The notes beneath the pieces were generated by a model that worked only from the letters and a program-made list of their open reading frames with translations, was not told the origin of the DNA and made no database searches. A stretch of DNA of 64,000 nt. Source: Astropecten irregularis. Its lineage: Eukaryota > Echinodermata > Asteroidea > Paxillosida > Astropectinidae. The stretch is taken from assembly GCA_963971285.1 (NCBI GenBank), contig OZ020248.1, positions 2,418,001 through 2,482,000 on the forward strand, in the 5' to 3' direction. The position numbers were made by a program, and so were the translations under genes. Numbering within the stretch: the first letter of the stretch is position 1; every line of letters starts with the position of its first letter. Below are positions 50,231 to 59,701 of the stretch, one piece after another.

Positions 50231-50321
50231 TAGCTGGACTGAGAGACAAGTGAATCGAGAACTCTCAAGAGACTTATATAAGCTGGTTACAGTAGGATAT
50301 TTGAGTCAGGACTTAACTTGT
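50230..50321 (+). promoter_or_regulatory. Conserved TATA-like block before array 2
   Basis: Same block as 43600-43691, with TATATAA at 50275-50281. Confidence 0.4.
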
Positions 50322-50970
50322 GCGGCCACGATGGGCCTGCAGACAAAGTGGCCACGTGGACACAATGGGCCTGCGAACACACTAAGACGTATACACATTG
50401 GGCCTATGGTTATTGGCCCATATTTTCAGGACACGATGGGCCTGCGAACACAATGGACTGGACGCTATTGTTCCTGCAGATAAAATGGGCCATAATTTCA
50501 GGACACAATGGGCCTGCGAACACAATGGGACGTACATATTGGGCATACGGACAAAATAACGTGCCATGATTTCAGGCAGGACACAATGGGCCTGCGAACA
50601 CAATTGCACATACATATTTGGCTATACGGACAAAACAATGTACAAAGTTCAGGCAGGACACAATGGGCCTGCGAACACAATGGACTGGACGCTATTGTTC
50701 CTGCAGATAAAATGGGCCATAATTTCAGGACACAATTGGCCTGCGAACACAATGGGACGTACATATTGGGCATACGGACAAAATAACGTGCCATGATTTC
50801 GGGCAGGACACAATGGGCCTGCAAACACAATGGGACGTACATATTGGGCATACGGACAAAATAACGTGCCATGATTTCAGGCAGGACACAATGGGCCTGC
50901 GAACACAATGGGCTGGACATACTAGGCCTGCGGATATAATGGGCCATAATTTCAGGTCACAATATGGGCG
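50322..50970 (+). repeat. Minisatellite array 2 (78-bp unit)
   Basis: Same repeat as array 1, one unit shorter near the start. It ends at the insertion boundary of the 1.39-kb element. Confidence 0.92.
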
Positions 50971-50977
50971 TTTCACA

Positions 50978-52366
50978 CATATTAAAAACTTTGTCGCATC
51001 TGCCCGTCACTGAAATCGTGCGGCATTTCATACAGGAACTTCCATATGCGTATTGCACCCCGCGCTAAACATGTCGCTATAGTTCGAGTTGGGAGTAACA
51101 TTTCATACCATCTCGGTCTGGAGTTTAATTTACATAAGTTCCTCTATACAGTAAACCAAAATTCAACAACAGTTTTATCCCAAAACACATTGTAAATTCG
51201 GTGGGAAAAAGGTCCTAAAACTGTTGGTTTTGTCTAATTTTCGCTCTTCCCGTATGAATCACACGCAAAATGTACGAGTTTTTGGTGGAGTATGTTCGCT
51301 AAATTCAACAGCGCAAATAAACAAGAGGCCCTTCTAATCCATCTCGGTCGGGGTTTTATTCAGTATAAAATTCTGCAGATGTCCATGTAAAAGTCTTTTT
51401 GATTGGTCTAGAGGAAGGTCTTGTAAATTTGCAACCAATTGAAAAACGCGTTTCTTTTCAGAATGCTCTCTGGCCTGGTGCGGTCAGTGACTCGTGCCTG
51501 ACTTTGTGTGCACGTGTACGTGTATACAATATACATTGCTACACGTCACCTCACATTTTTTCCGTTGCTTTCGTCAGATTTTCTTCAATAAAATCACCAC
51601 TTCACCTTTTATATTTGATAAGTATAAGTACAGATACATTCATTCGACATTTTATTGTGTTTTGGATGTTGTAAAATATTTGTGGATGTGAGAAAAGCAA
51701 GGACTTCTGAATCAACCTTTTTGACTTCTTGTCAAGCTCGAACGTAGGCCTACGTATAGTACATACTGCATGTGCAGTGGGTGGACGCGACCAAACGGAG
51801 GGGTGTTCTCTTAATGTACAACAGAAAGCTCGGAGAGTGCGATAGAAAACTGCTTTTCATCTGATCAGACATTATGTTAGAAGCTGATGGATGTTTCGAA
51901 TTAGATTTGTTTTCAACTGTTTTCAAATGTTTAATTGCATTGCCGTAATTTTCGAAAGCAGAGGTGCTTTTAAACTGTTAAAAAAAAAACATCAACTCTT
52001 TTCGAAATGTTAAAGTGTACAATATGTATGTACAATGCATTAACATTACTGAGTATACTTGTTTTTATTCTATTGGCTTCTTATTGTTATCAATAGAGCA
52101 ATGTACCTGTGATCCCTATTCGTGTGGTAACCTTGTGACATGCCTTCTATTGTGACGAAGAAATAAGAATAAATTAGTATGTCTTTTGTGTTTCCAATAT
52201 ACAAAGTAGAGATTTCCTTTTGTGTGAAGCTTTTTCGGGGCTTCCCACCCCTACTTGGACACAATGGTATAACCCACAAGATCGATGCTAAGCTCAGTGC
52301 AAGGCACACAGTGCATGTACAGTGTGATGGTTTTCTGCTCATTTAGACCTGAAAGTTTTTAATATG
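50978..52366. mobile_element. 1,389-bp inverted-repeat element without target duplication
   Basis: CATATTAAAAACTTT at the left end and AAAGTTTTTAATATG at the right are exact inverted repeats. The other units lack the whole block. Joining TTTCACA (left) to ATAGTGCC (right) reproduces the uninterrupted sequence TCACAATAGTGC seen in unit 3, with nothing duplicated. No transposase-like frame (largest about 90 aa), so it is non-autonomous. It separates array 2 from the B2 upstream region. Confidence 0.75.
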
Positions 52367-52383
52367 ATAGTGCCTCACCACGA

Positions 52384-52460
52384 GTTTGCAAGGCGTTGGC
52401 CAATTTGTCGACAAACTGCACATCTCAAGTTAGTATAATACATTGTGATTGACCAACGCG
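52384..52460 (+). promoter_or_regulatory. Inverted CCAAT pair upstream of B2
   Basis: GCGTTGGCCAAT (52393-52404) is followed about 45 bp later by a near-complementary ATTGACCAACGC. The pair is present in all four B-type upstream regions. In unit 3 the two arms are perfect complements (54964-54975 and 55159-55170). Possible NF-Y-type sites; function is inferred. Confidence 0.4.
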
Positions 52461-52976
52461 TTGATTGTTGAAGCCAACAAGCCTGTGAAATTATGGATAA
52501 ATTTGACATAAATTAATGGCTCGCACTAAAAGACGGGGGTCCTTGGGTCACTTCAGCTACTGATCCAATGTAATTTATAATTCAATTATCTTTTGGCCAT
52601 TAGTCTTATTACCATACCTATACAGTATTTATGGCCTTTCAAAATACAGACTAACAAATGGCAATTAAGGCAAATTTTTTTAATTATAGATCAAATTTTG
52701 TTAGCAAAGCATGTCGTTACTTTGGTATAACGAGCAGACTACGCCAGTAGTTGTTAGAATGACCCATTGTTCTCACCGAGTGTGGTACCAAGCATTCATC
52801 TAGTCTCATCTGCTACAACGATACGTTCAGAGTATTGTCTTTTGTCCAACCAAGATTATCAACTGCAAACAGATTGGGCGGTCGTGTCTTGTGTGGTGTT
52901 TTTAGGAAGATTTCTACCGACAAACACGAAGCGTCATCAGCTGGTACCCATTTCATTCAACGTATTTTCATTCGAG

Positions 52977-53498
52977 ATGTCGTCTTGGTTTATTCGTCTG
53001 GTTTTTATCGGGACTATTTTACACGCGGTTCGGGTCAATGCCGTTTGCCCACCCGGCTGGAAAAAGTTGAACCAGTCCTGCTACGCCCTGTATCTGAGAC
53101 GTATGAATTTGGCAGATGCATCCCGATTCTGCGCTGGCAAAGGAGGCAGCCTCGTCGTGCCGAATTCACAGGCCGATAATGATTTCATCTGGGGGATGGT
53201 GCAAATTGCCTATGGGGAAAACCCAGAGAAGTCGATATGGATCGGCTGCCAGCGTGAATCTGCCAACTCCAGCTTCACGTGCTCTGACGGCAAAAGAGAA
53301 ATGACCTACAAGAACTGGAAAGATGGGGAACCCGACACTGAAAAGCATTGCGTCGTCTTCAGAAAGACTGCTGGTGGCAAGTGGGGTACACAGAGCTGTG
53401 CTGGCGATAAGTTCGTAGCCTGTGAGATGCCGGATATTCCTCGCATGCCTTGTCTGACAGCTGTCGCAAATGGTCGCTTCGTCAAGGACTTTCCCTGA
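52977..53498 (+). CDS. Secreted C-type lectin B2 (B-type)
   Basis: 173 aa, nearly identical to B1 and B3. Private changes include KKLNQSC (the Trp before the sequon is Leu), LVVPNSQADN, and a tail reading PCLTAVANG in place of HCLTADANG; the tail cysteine itself is kept. EPD motif, with W-G-T in place of WND. The stop TGA lies inside the 8-bp target duplication of a transposon that starts 4 bp later, so the 3' UTR begins with the element. Confidence 0.88.
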   Translation: MSSWFIRLVFIGTILHAVRVNAVCPPGWKKLNQSCYALYLRRMNLADASRFCAGKGGSLVVPNSQADNDFIWGMVQIAYGENPEKSIWIGCQRESANSSFTCSDGKREMTYKNWKDGEPDTEKHCVVFRKTAGGKWGTQSCAGDKFVACEMPDIPRMPCLTAVANGRFVKDFP

Positions 53499-53501
53499 GA
53501 T

Positions 53502-53698
53502 CAGTGGCGTCGCCGGGGGGGGGGGGGGGGGGCACGTGCCCCCCCCCCCCCCCGGAAAACCTCGTGCCCCCCCTCGTGCCCCCCACTTGAGAATTGGGTT
53601 GGCGAAAAAAAATATAATATATATTATTATAGTGCCCCCCAACAATTGCTAGTGCCCCCTTGTGCCCCCCCACACTCAAACGTCTGGTGACGCCACTG
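53502..53698. mobile_element. hAT-like MITE immediately after the B2 stop codon
   Basis: 197 bp with ends CAGTGGCGTC and GACGCCACTG. The 8-bp duplication CCTGAGAT is at 53494-53501 and 53699-53706. The interior is mostly G or C runs with TATAATATATATTATTATAG in the centre. Same family, opposite orientation, as 53984-54210. Confidence 0.9.
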
Positions 53699-53983
53699 CC
53701 TGAGATGATTAAGAACCGATATACAACAACGGTCCCAAACTGAAGCTACATGGACTTGGCGAATAGAAAAACCGACGCTGCAATAACTCTAAATTTTTAA
53801 CCTGAAATCTTTAACGAACTCATTTAGACATCGCGATTTATGCAGCGCATTCTACATCCGACAGATCAACTAGAAATGTGAACATGGAAAAACTGTCGTC
53901 ATGGGAATGTGTTTGTTAATTTTATGCAAAATATACAATTAAACATGTTTCATTCCTTTGAATATTTTCAGTACTTTTTTCAT

Positions 53984-54210
53984 CAGTGGCGTCACCAGAC
54001 TTTTGAGTCGGGGGGGCACAAGGGGGGCACTAGCAATTGTTGGGGGGGGGGCAGTACAATATATATTACAAATTGTTTTCACCAACCCAAATCTCAAATT
54101 GGGGGGGGGGGGGGTGGGGGGAAGGGGGGGGGGGGTTGGGGCACGAGGTTTTCCAGAGGGGGCACGTGCCCCCCCCCCCCCCACTGGCCCCCCCCTTGGC
54201 AACGCGACTG
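53984..54210. mobile_element. hAT-like MITE, second copy, inverted
   Basis: 227 bp. Ends CAGTGGCGTCACC and (bottom strand) CAGTCGCGTTGCC. The 8-bp duplication TTTTTCAT is at 53976-53983 and 54211-54218. Long G tracts at 54100-54135. Confidence 0.88.
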
Positions 54211-54230
54211 TTTTTCATTAGGGCCTCCGA

Positions 54231-54236
54231 GAAGTA
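54231..54236. other. Deletion junction: B-type 3' flank joined to A-type 3' flank
   Basis: Left of this point the sequence follows the B1 flank (...GGGCCTACGAGAAG near 45844-45857). To the right it follows the far 3' flank of A1/A2 (TAATAGAATGAGACTGACC, near 43322 and 49958). The intervening A gene and flanks, about 4.1 kb in the neighbouring units, are missing. Confidence 0.8.
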
Positions 54237-54539
54237 ATAGAATGAGACTGACCACAGTCTCAATGCATCAAGTTGAATAATACACTTTGGTAAAGGCTGT
54301 TCTCAATAAGCCTCGGCTTGAATGAACAATCCCATACATCTTTTGCTTTTAGTCATTATTCTACTATATCAGATTTAAATTATTTTCTGTTCTAGTTTAT
54401 TTATTCAATTTATATTATCCGATTTGATTTGTGTACTAATTAAAAAGTGTGAAATAAATATTCTTATCGAAATCTTGAAAAGTGAGAAAAACTTGGAATT
54501 TCGTGAGAACTCTCTTCCATGTGCCCTCGTGTAGTATAT

Positions 54540-54636
54540 TCTATATAGCTGGACTGAGAGACAAGTGAATCGAGAACTCTCAAGAGACTTATATAAGCTG
54601 GTTACAGTAGGATTTTTGAGTCAGGACTTAACTTGT
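54540..54636 (+). promoter_or_regulatory. Conserved TATA-like block before array 3
   Basis: Same block as 43600-43691, with TATATAA at 54590-54596. Confidence 0.4.
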
Positions 54637-54930
54637 GCGGACACGATGGGCCTGCTGACAAAGTGGCCACGTGGACACAATGGGCCTGCGAACACACTAG
54701 TATACACATTGGGCCTATCGATACAGTGGCCCATAATTTCAGGACACAATGGGCCTGCGAACACAATTGAACATACATATTAGGCCTACGGACAAAACAA
54801 TGTACAAAGTTCAGGACAAAATAACTTGCCATGATTTCAGGCAGGACACAATGGGCCTGCGAACACAATGGGCTGGACATACTGGGCCTGCGGATATATG
54901 GGCCATAATTTCAGAGCACAATATGGGCGT
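54637..54930 (+). repeat. Minisatellite array 3 (short)
   Basis: Only about three to four units of the CACAATGGGCCTGCGAACAC repeat; the shortest of the four arrays. Confidence 0.9.
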
Positions 54931-54975
54931 AGTCACAATAGTGCGTCACCACGAGTTTGCAAGGCGTTGGCCAAT

Positions 54976-55114
54976 GGGAGACTTTTGGAGAGTCGGTCTT
55001 GAGTCAACAGCGCACGCGCACGCACGCGCAATACAACGCGCCCATGCTCACAATTGCGCAAGCATGGTTTGCGCGTGCGCTGTTGACTCAAGACCGACTC
55101 TCCAAAAGTCTCCC
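54976..55114. mobile_element. 139-bp foldback MITE (copy 2), AT target duplication
   Basis: Arms GGGAGACTTTTGGAGAGTCG and the complement. AT at 54974-54975 and 55115-55116. The empty site GGCCAATTTGTCGAC is intact in unit 2 (52399) and unit 4. It splits the CCAAT pair upstream of B3. Confidence 0.92.
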
Positions 55115-55684
55115 ATTTGTCGACAAACTGCACATCTCAAGTTAGTATATGCATTGTGATTGGCCAACGCGTTGATTGTTGAAGCCAACAAGCCTGTGAA
55201 ATTATAGAGAAATTTGCCATAAATTAATGGCTCGCACTAAAAGACGGGGATCCTTGGGTCACTTGAGCTACTGAGCCAAAGTAATTTAATCATCTTTTGG
55301 CCATTAGTCTCATTACCATACCTATACAGTATTTATGACCTATCGAAATGCAGACTAACAAAATGGCAATTAAGGCAAATGTATTTTTAATAAGTCAAAT
55401 GTTGTTAGCAAAGCGTGTCGTTATATACATTGATGAAACGAGCAGACTACGCCAATAGTTGTAAGAAGGACCCATTGTTCTCACCGAGTGTGGTACCAAG
55501 CATTCATCTAGTCTCATCTGCTACAACGATACGTTCAGAGTATTGTCTTTTGTCCAACCAAGATTATCAACTGCAAACAAATTTGGCGGTTGTGTCTTGT
55601 GTGGTGTTTTTAGGAAGATTTCTACAGACAAACACGAAGCGTCATCTGCTGTTACTCACTTCATTCAACGTATTTTCATTCGAG

Positions 55685-56206
55685 ATGTCGTCTTGGTTTA
55701 TTCGTCTGGTTTTTATCGGGACTATTTTACACGCGGTTCGGGTCAATGCCCTTTGCCCACCCGGCTGGAAAAAGTGGAACCAGTCGTGCTACGCCCTGTA
55801 TCTGAGACGTATGAATTTGGCAGATGCCTCCCGATTCTGCGCTGGCAAAGGAGGCAGCCTCATCGTGCCGAATTCACAGGCCGAGAATGATTTCATCTGG
55901 GGGATGGTGCAAATTGCCTATGGGGAAAACCCAGAGAAGTCGATATGGATCGGCTGCCAGCGTGAATCTGCCAACTCCAGCTTCACGTGCTCTGACGGCA
56001 AAAGAGAAATGACCTACAAGAACTGGAAAGATGGGGAACCCGACACTGAAAAGCATTGCGTCGTCTTCAGCAAGACTGCTGGTGGCAAGTGGGATGCACA
56101 GAGCTGTGCTGACCGTAAGTTTGTAGTCTGTGAGATGCCGGATATTCCTCGCATGCATTGTTTGACAGCTGACGCAAATGGTCGCTTCGTCAAAGATTTT
56201 CCCTGA
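55685..56206 (+). CDS. Secreted C-type lectin B3 (B-type)
   Basis: 173 aa, differing from B1 mainly near the end (KWDAQSCADRKFVVCE). This changes the WND position to W-D-A. EPD motif and both sequons are kept, with nine cysteines as in B1. An in-frame ATG exists upstream at 55433, but the extended version would bury the signal peptide; the Met at 55685 is preferred. AATAAA at 56444-56449, about 240 nt past the stop. It has no A-type partner, because that gene was deleted. Confidence 0.9.
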   Translation: MSSWFIRLVFIGTILHAVRVNALCPPGWKKWNQSCYALYLRRMNLADASRFCAGKGGSLIVPNSQAENDFIWGMVQIAYGENPEKSIWIGCQRESANSSFTCSDGKREMTYKNWKDGEPDTEKHCVVFSKTAGGKWDAQSCADRKFVVCEMPDIPRMHCLTADANGRFVKDFP

Positions 56207-58016
56207 GATGATTAAGAACCGATATACAACAACAGCCCCAAACTGAAGCTACATGGACTTGGCGAATAGAAAAACCGACGCTGCAATAACTCTACATTTT
56301 CTCATAACTGGAATCTTGAACGAACTCATTCAGACATCGCGATTTATGCAGCGCATTCTACAGCCAACAGATCAACTAGAAATGTGAACATGGAAAAACT
56401 GTCGTCATGGGAATTTGTTTGTTAATTTTATACAAAATATACAAATAAATATGTTTCATTCCTTTGAATATTTTCAGTACTTTTTTCATTAGGGCCTACG
56501 AGAAGGACAGCAAATTCAGTTGAAAATGATGATTTATGACAGCTATACAATGATTGACTCGTCTATTGTAAGTGCATCAACAAAACAATGTAAGTAAAAG
56601 TATTCAATTTAGCGCTTTATATATTTGCATCCTTTTCTCTTTACGTGTAAATCGGCATATGCTTATGATTGCAAACCTCAGTTTGATAAAAATGATACAC
56701 AAAATGCGTAATTTCTGTGAATTCTATTTTTGGCATAAAATCCATGACGATTTATTGTTCATCAATGTGCGTTTGTTTTCTGTTTATATCTTATATCTTA
56801 TATCTACCTTTGCTCACAGCTTCCTGTGCTACACAATTTATAATATAAACAAATGTATACGCAGAAAGAGTAATCGAGATTAATTTGTTCACATAATAAA
56901 AATAAATCGAGTAGTAAATAAAAATAGATGGTATTTAGTAAGCGATAAGTATAATTAATTAATAATTAATTAACTTAAGCAGAAATAAAAACTTCTATTA
57001 GATTTTCAGCATATTGGTCATGTATGGGGAATCGTATTTAAATTTGTTTATTGTTTTGACTTCAAACCTCACCATTTACCATGGGTGTCGATCCTGGGGT
57101 GGATGGGGGTGGGGGATATATTCCCCCCAATATTTGAGGTGGGGGGTATGGCGTGTATTATCATCCCCCCCAATATTTTGAGGTTGAATGTCATTCAAGT
57201 TTATTGTATAGAAATATTACATGATCCTTGTTGTTTTTTGAGTCTTCGCAGTGAATTTATACAGTTTAATTCTTCTAAATATCATTTTTAACTTTTCGAC
57301 TCTGTTTTTATCAAAAAGTCTCTGGTTTGGGAGGGGGTATCCCACCTCCCACAGCATCCCCACGTTCGGTCGCTTCGCTCCCTCGCATAGGACACCAAAT
57401 CACCAATCATACACCCCAATCATGAAAAGAAATCGACACCAGTGCCATTTACCCTTGTATGGATCATTGTTAAAATAACTATTGAAACATTAGAGTTATA
57501 TTAATTAACAATTAATATTTACAAAATTTTTGAACATTATTAGCCATATGTGAAAAGTGTTCTTAAATGTGTCGAATGTTTAAGATGTAAACCCCTTTTG
57601 ATGTTAGTTTATTGCCTATTTTTGCACGTTTGAGTCTCAAATCATTGTCATAAAATTACGATTATTTGGACATCTTTAAATCACCATTATATTTCCATAT
57701 TTCATCGGTTTTGTTTTTACATTATTCACGGGCAAATTGTACAATACATGTATTAATAAGATGAGATTACCACAGTCTCATAGCACAAAGGTGAACAAAG
57801 ATAATCATTTATTCCTGAATTTAAAATAAACTGCAACGATGACGTGATTTATGTGAATTGAACACATTAATTTTCATATTTCATATTCAAAACAGTATTA
57901 TTCCATGTACAGTTCAGATATTTCAACCAAGGTGGTAGTTTTGTTGTACATTGATTTCACATGATGTCAATTTGTGATATGGTTAGATCTGCACAATAAC
58001 AGCAACACGTAGGTCT
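56207..58016. other. B3 3' flank
   Basis: Follows the B1 flank closely, interrupted by the 364-bp element at 57081-57444. AATAAA at 56444-56449. No gene. Confidence 0.55.
57081..57444. mobile_element. 364-bp inverted-repeat insertion with 9-bp target duplication
   Basis: Imperfect ends TGGGTGTCGAT and ATCGACACCA. Duplicated CCATTTACC is at 57072-57080 and 57445-57453. The matching place after B1 (near 46448) has no insertion. G/C-run rich. Superfamily not clear; 9 bp would suit a Mutator-like element. Confidence 0.75.
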
Positions 58017-59176
58017 GCTTTGATGTAAACGTTTCCAAATAAAATATTTGAGTTTCATGGTTTTACATTGATACAACCCATAGGCCTATAATACAGTCTC
58101 GACGCCATTATCATTTGCATTACGCAGTATATGGCGAAGGCTCGCTGCAAATTATAACCAACCATCCAACTGTAGTTAATGAGAGCTACGACGATTAGAC
58201 TTGAGCTCAAGTCGGACTGGTGATACACATCTAATATCTTGCTACCCACACAACGAACTACATGTAAATTCGTGAAATAACCACAAGGGAAACTGACTGA
58301 GTTATTTTAAGTCATTGAAAAGTGAACAAAGAAAAATTGACTGGAGCGGGATTCGAACCGGCGACCTCCTGAATACCGAACAGGCGCTCTACCAACTGAG
58401 CCATCCAGCCCTATGTTGGTGGTGACCCCAATAGTCAACTATCCTTGTTCGTTTGGCAGTCAGAAGCCATGAAACCACGCACAATTCCATTGACATCTGA
58501 ATTGCAACCACGGACAAACTCGTCTGTTATCAGCCTTGATTTCAAGTCTAATTGCTGAATAGCCAGTAATCATTCAATTTATTGCTTGGCAACAGTAATA
58601 AACAGACTGGCAGAGGTGTTGATATCTTTAGAATTTCTGGCCGATTTTTGCGCACTATTTCAATTGAATTAAACATCGCTTGAGTTAATCCCTCTAAATT
58701 CACTGCCAGACAATGAACTTCAGTCATGCGACAATAATGGGCGGTGATTAGTGCGCACAAAATAATAGGCGGTACGGAATTTTGCATCATTTTTGCATTG
58801 ACAAACTGTGCAAGTGTGGCAAGCGGTATATCCAGCGGCGTTCCATTGAACTAGACATCACGACTGACAATTGTTGCATTGATCCTCAGTAAGGTATCAG
58901 CTCTTTAGATTTGAAATCTCGCATCGTCAAATGACGGACAATTTGGTAGACCTTTAGTAATCTGTCCTGATATATTTGGATTTCTCTGCTGAATCTGTAC
59001 AGCAAACTGTATAGTGACAGGTATATTACTCGGAATCAAGTCTCTACAGAGAAGAGTGAAGCGCCATTTTGAAAATATCCAGAAAGACCAGACATTTCTA
59101 CAAAGCAAAGACTGCAAGATTCTGCTGTCATCTGTGGAGCAATTTCATCGATTGAAATCTGACTTTACCCTCCAGC
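58017..59176. repeat. A-type upstream segment, unit 4 copy, with SINE
   Basis: Third copy of the 40551-41513 segment, enlarged by the SINE at 58272-58492. The bottom-strand frame has lost its ATG (ACG). Confidence 0.6.
58272..58492 (-). mobile_element. Full-length tRNA-derived SINE with empty site
   Basis: 221 bp inserted between two copies of AATTC (58267-58271, 58493-58497). Unit 2 near 47249 reads AAATTCCATTGACATC without it. Bottom strand: leader GTGCGTGGTTTCATGGCTTC, tRNA-like GGATGGCTCAGTTGGTAGAG, box B GGTTCGAATCCCGC, tail TTTTTCTTTGTTCAC, then a 3' part ending GTGGTTATTTCAC. Confidence 0.88.
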
Positions 59177-59701
59177 ATGGCATCTTGGTTCATTCGTCTG
59201 ATCTTTGTCGGGGTATTTTCATCCACGGTTGCAATATGCCCTGCCGGCTGGAAAAAGTGGAACCAGTCCTGCTACGCCATGTATCTGAGCCCTATGAATC
59301 GGGAAGATGCCTCCCGATTCTGCGCTGGCAAAGGAGGTAGCCTCATCGTGCCGAATTCACAGGCCGAGAATGATTTCATCTGGGGAATGGTGATGGAAGA
59401 AATTGCCCCTGAGACAAAGCCGAGCAACTGCATATGGATCGGCTGCCAGCGTGAATCTGACGTCTCCAGCTTCACGTGCTCTGACGGCAAAAGAGAAATG
59501 ACCTACAAGAATTGGAAAGTTGGGCAACCCGACCATGACGACTGTGCCGCCTTTCACCAGAAAGGTAATGGCCAGTGGGGTGCTCAGGTCTGCACAAGGA
59601 ATAATTTCGTCGCCTGTGAGATGCCGGATATTCCTCGCATGCATTGTCTGACAGCTGACGCAAACGGTCGCTTCGTCAAAGACTTTCCCAGAGATGATTA
59701 A
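59177..59701 (+). CDS. Secreted C-type lectin A4 (A-type)
   Basis: 174 aa. Signal peptide is MASWFIRLIFVGVFSSTVA. Domain starts CPAGWKKWNQSCY. It has a tenth cysteine (SNCIWIGC) just before the conserved WIGC, absent from all others. QPD motif in GQPDHDDC, with W-G-A at the WND position. Ends PRDD like A1. Its second half is the closest match to lectin B4. Unit 3 should have held 'A3', which is deleted. Confidence 0.9.
   Translation: MASWFIRLIFVGVFSSTVAICPAGWKKWNQSCYAMYLSPMNREDASRFCAGKGGSLIVPNSQAENDFIWGMVMEEIAPETKPSNCIWIGCQRESDVSSFTCSDGKREMTYKNWKVGQPDHDDCAAFHQKGNGQWGAQVCTRNNFVACEMPDIPRMHCLTADANGRFVKDFPRDD

Noticed and set aside
53166-53679. Gly/Pro-rich open frames around 53.2-54.3 kb
   Set aside because: Translations of G and C runs in the two hAT MITEs, or antisense of the lectin domain.
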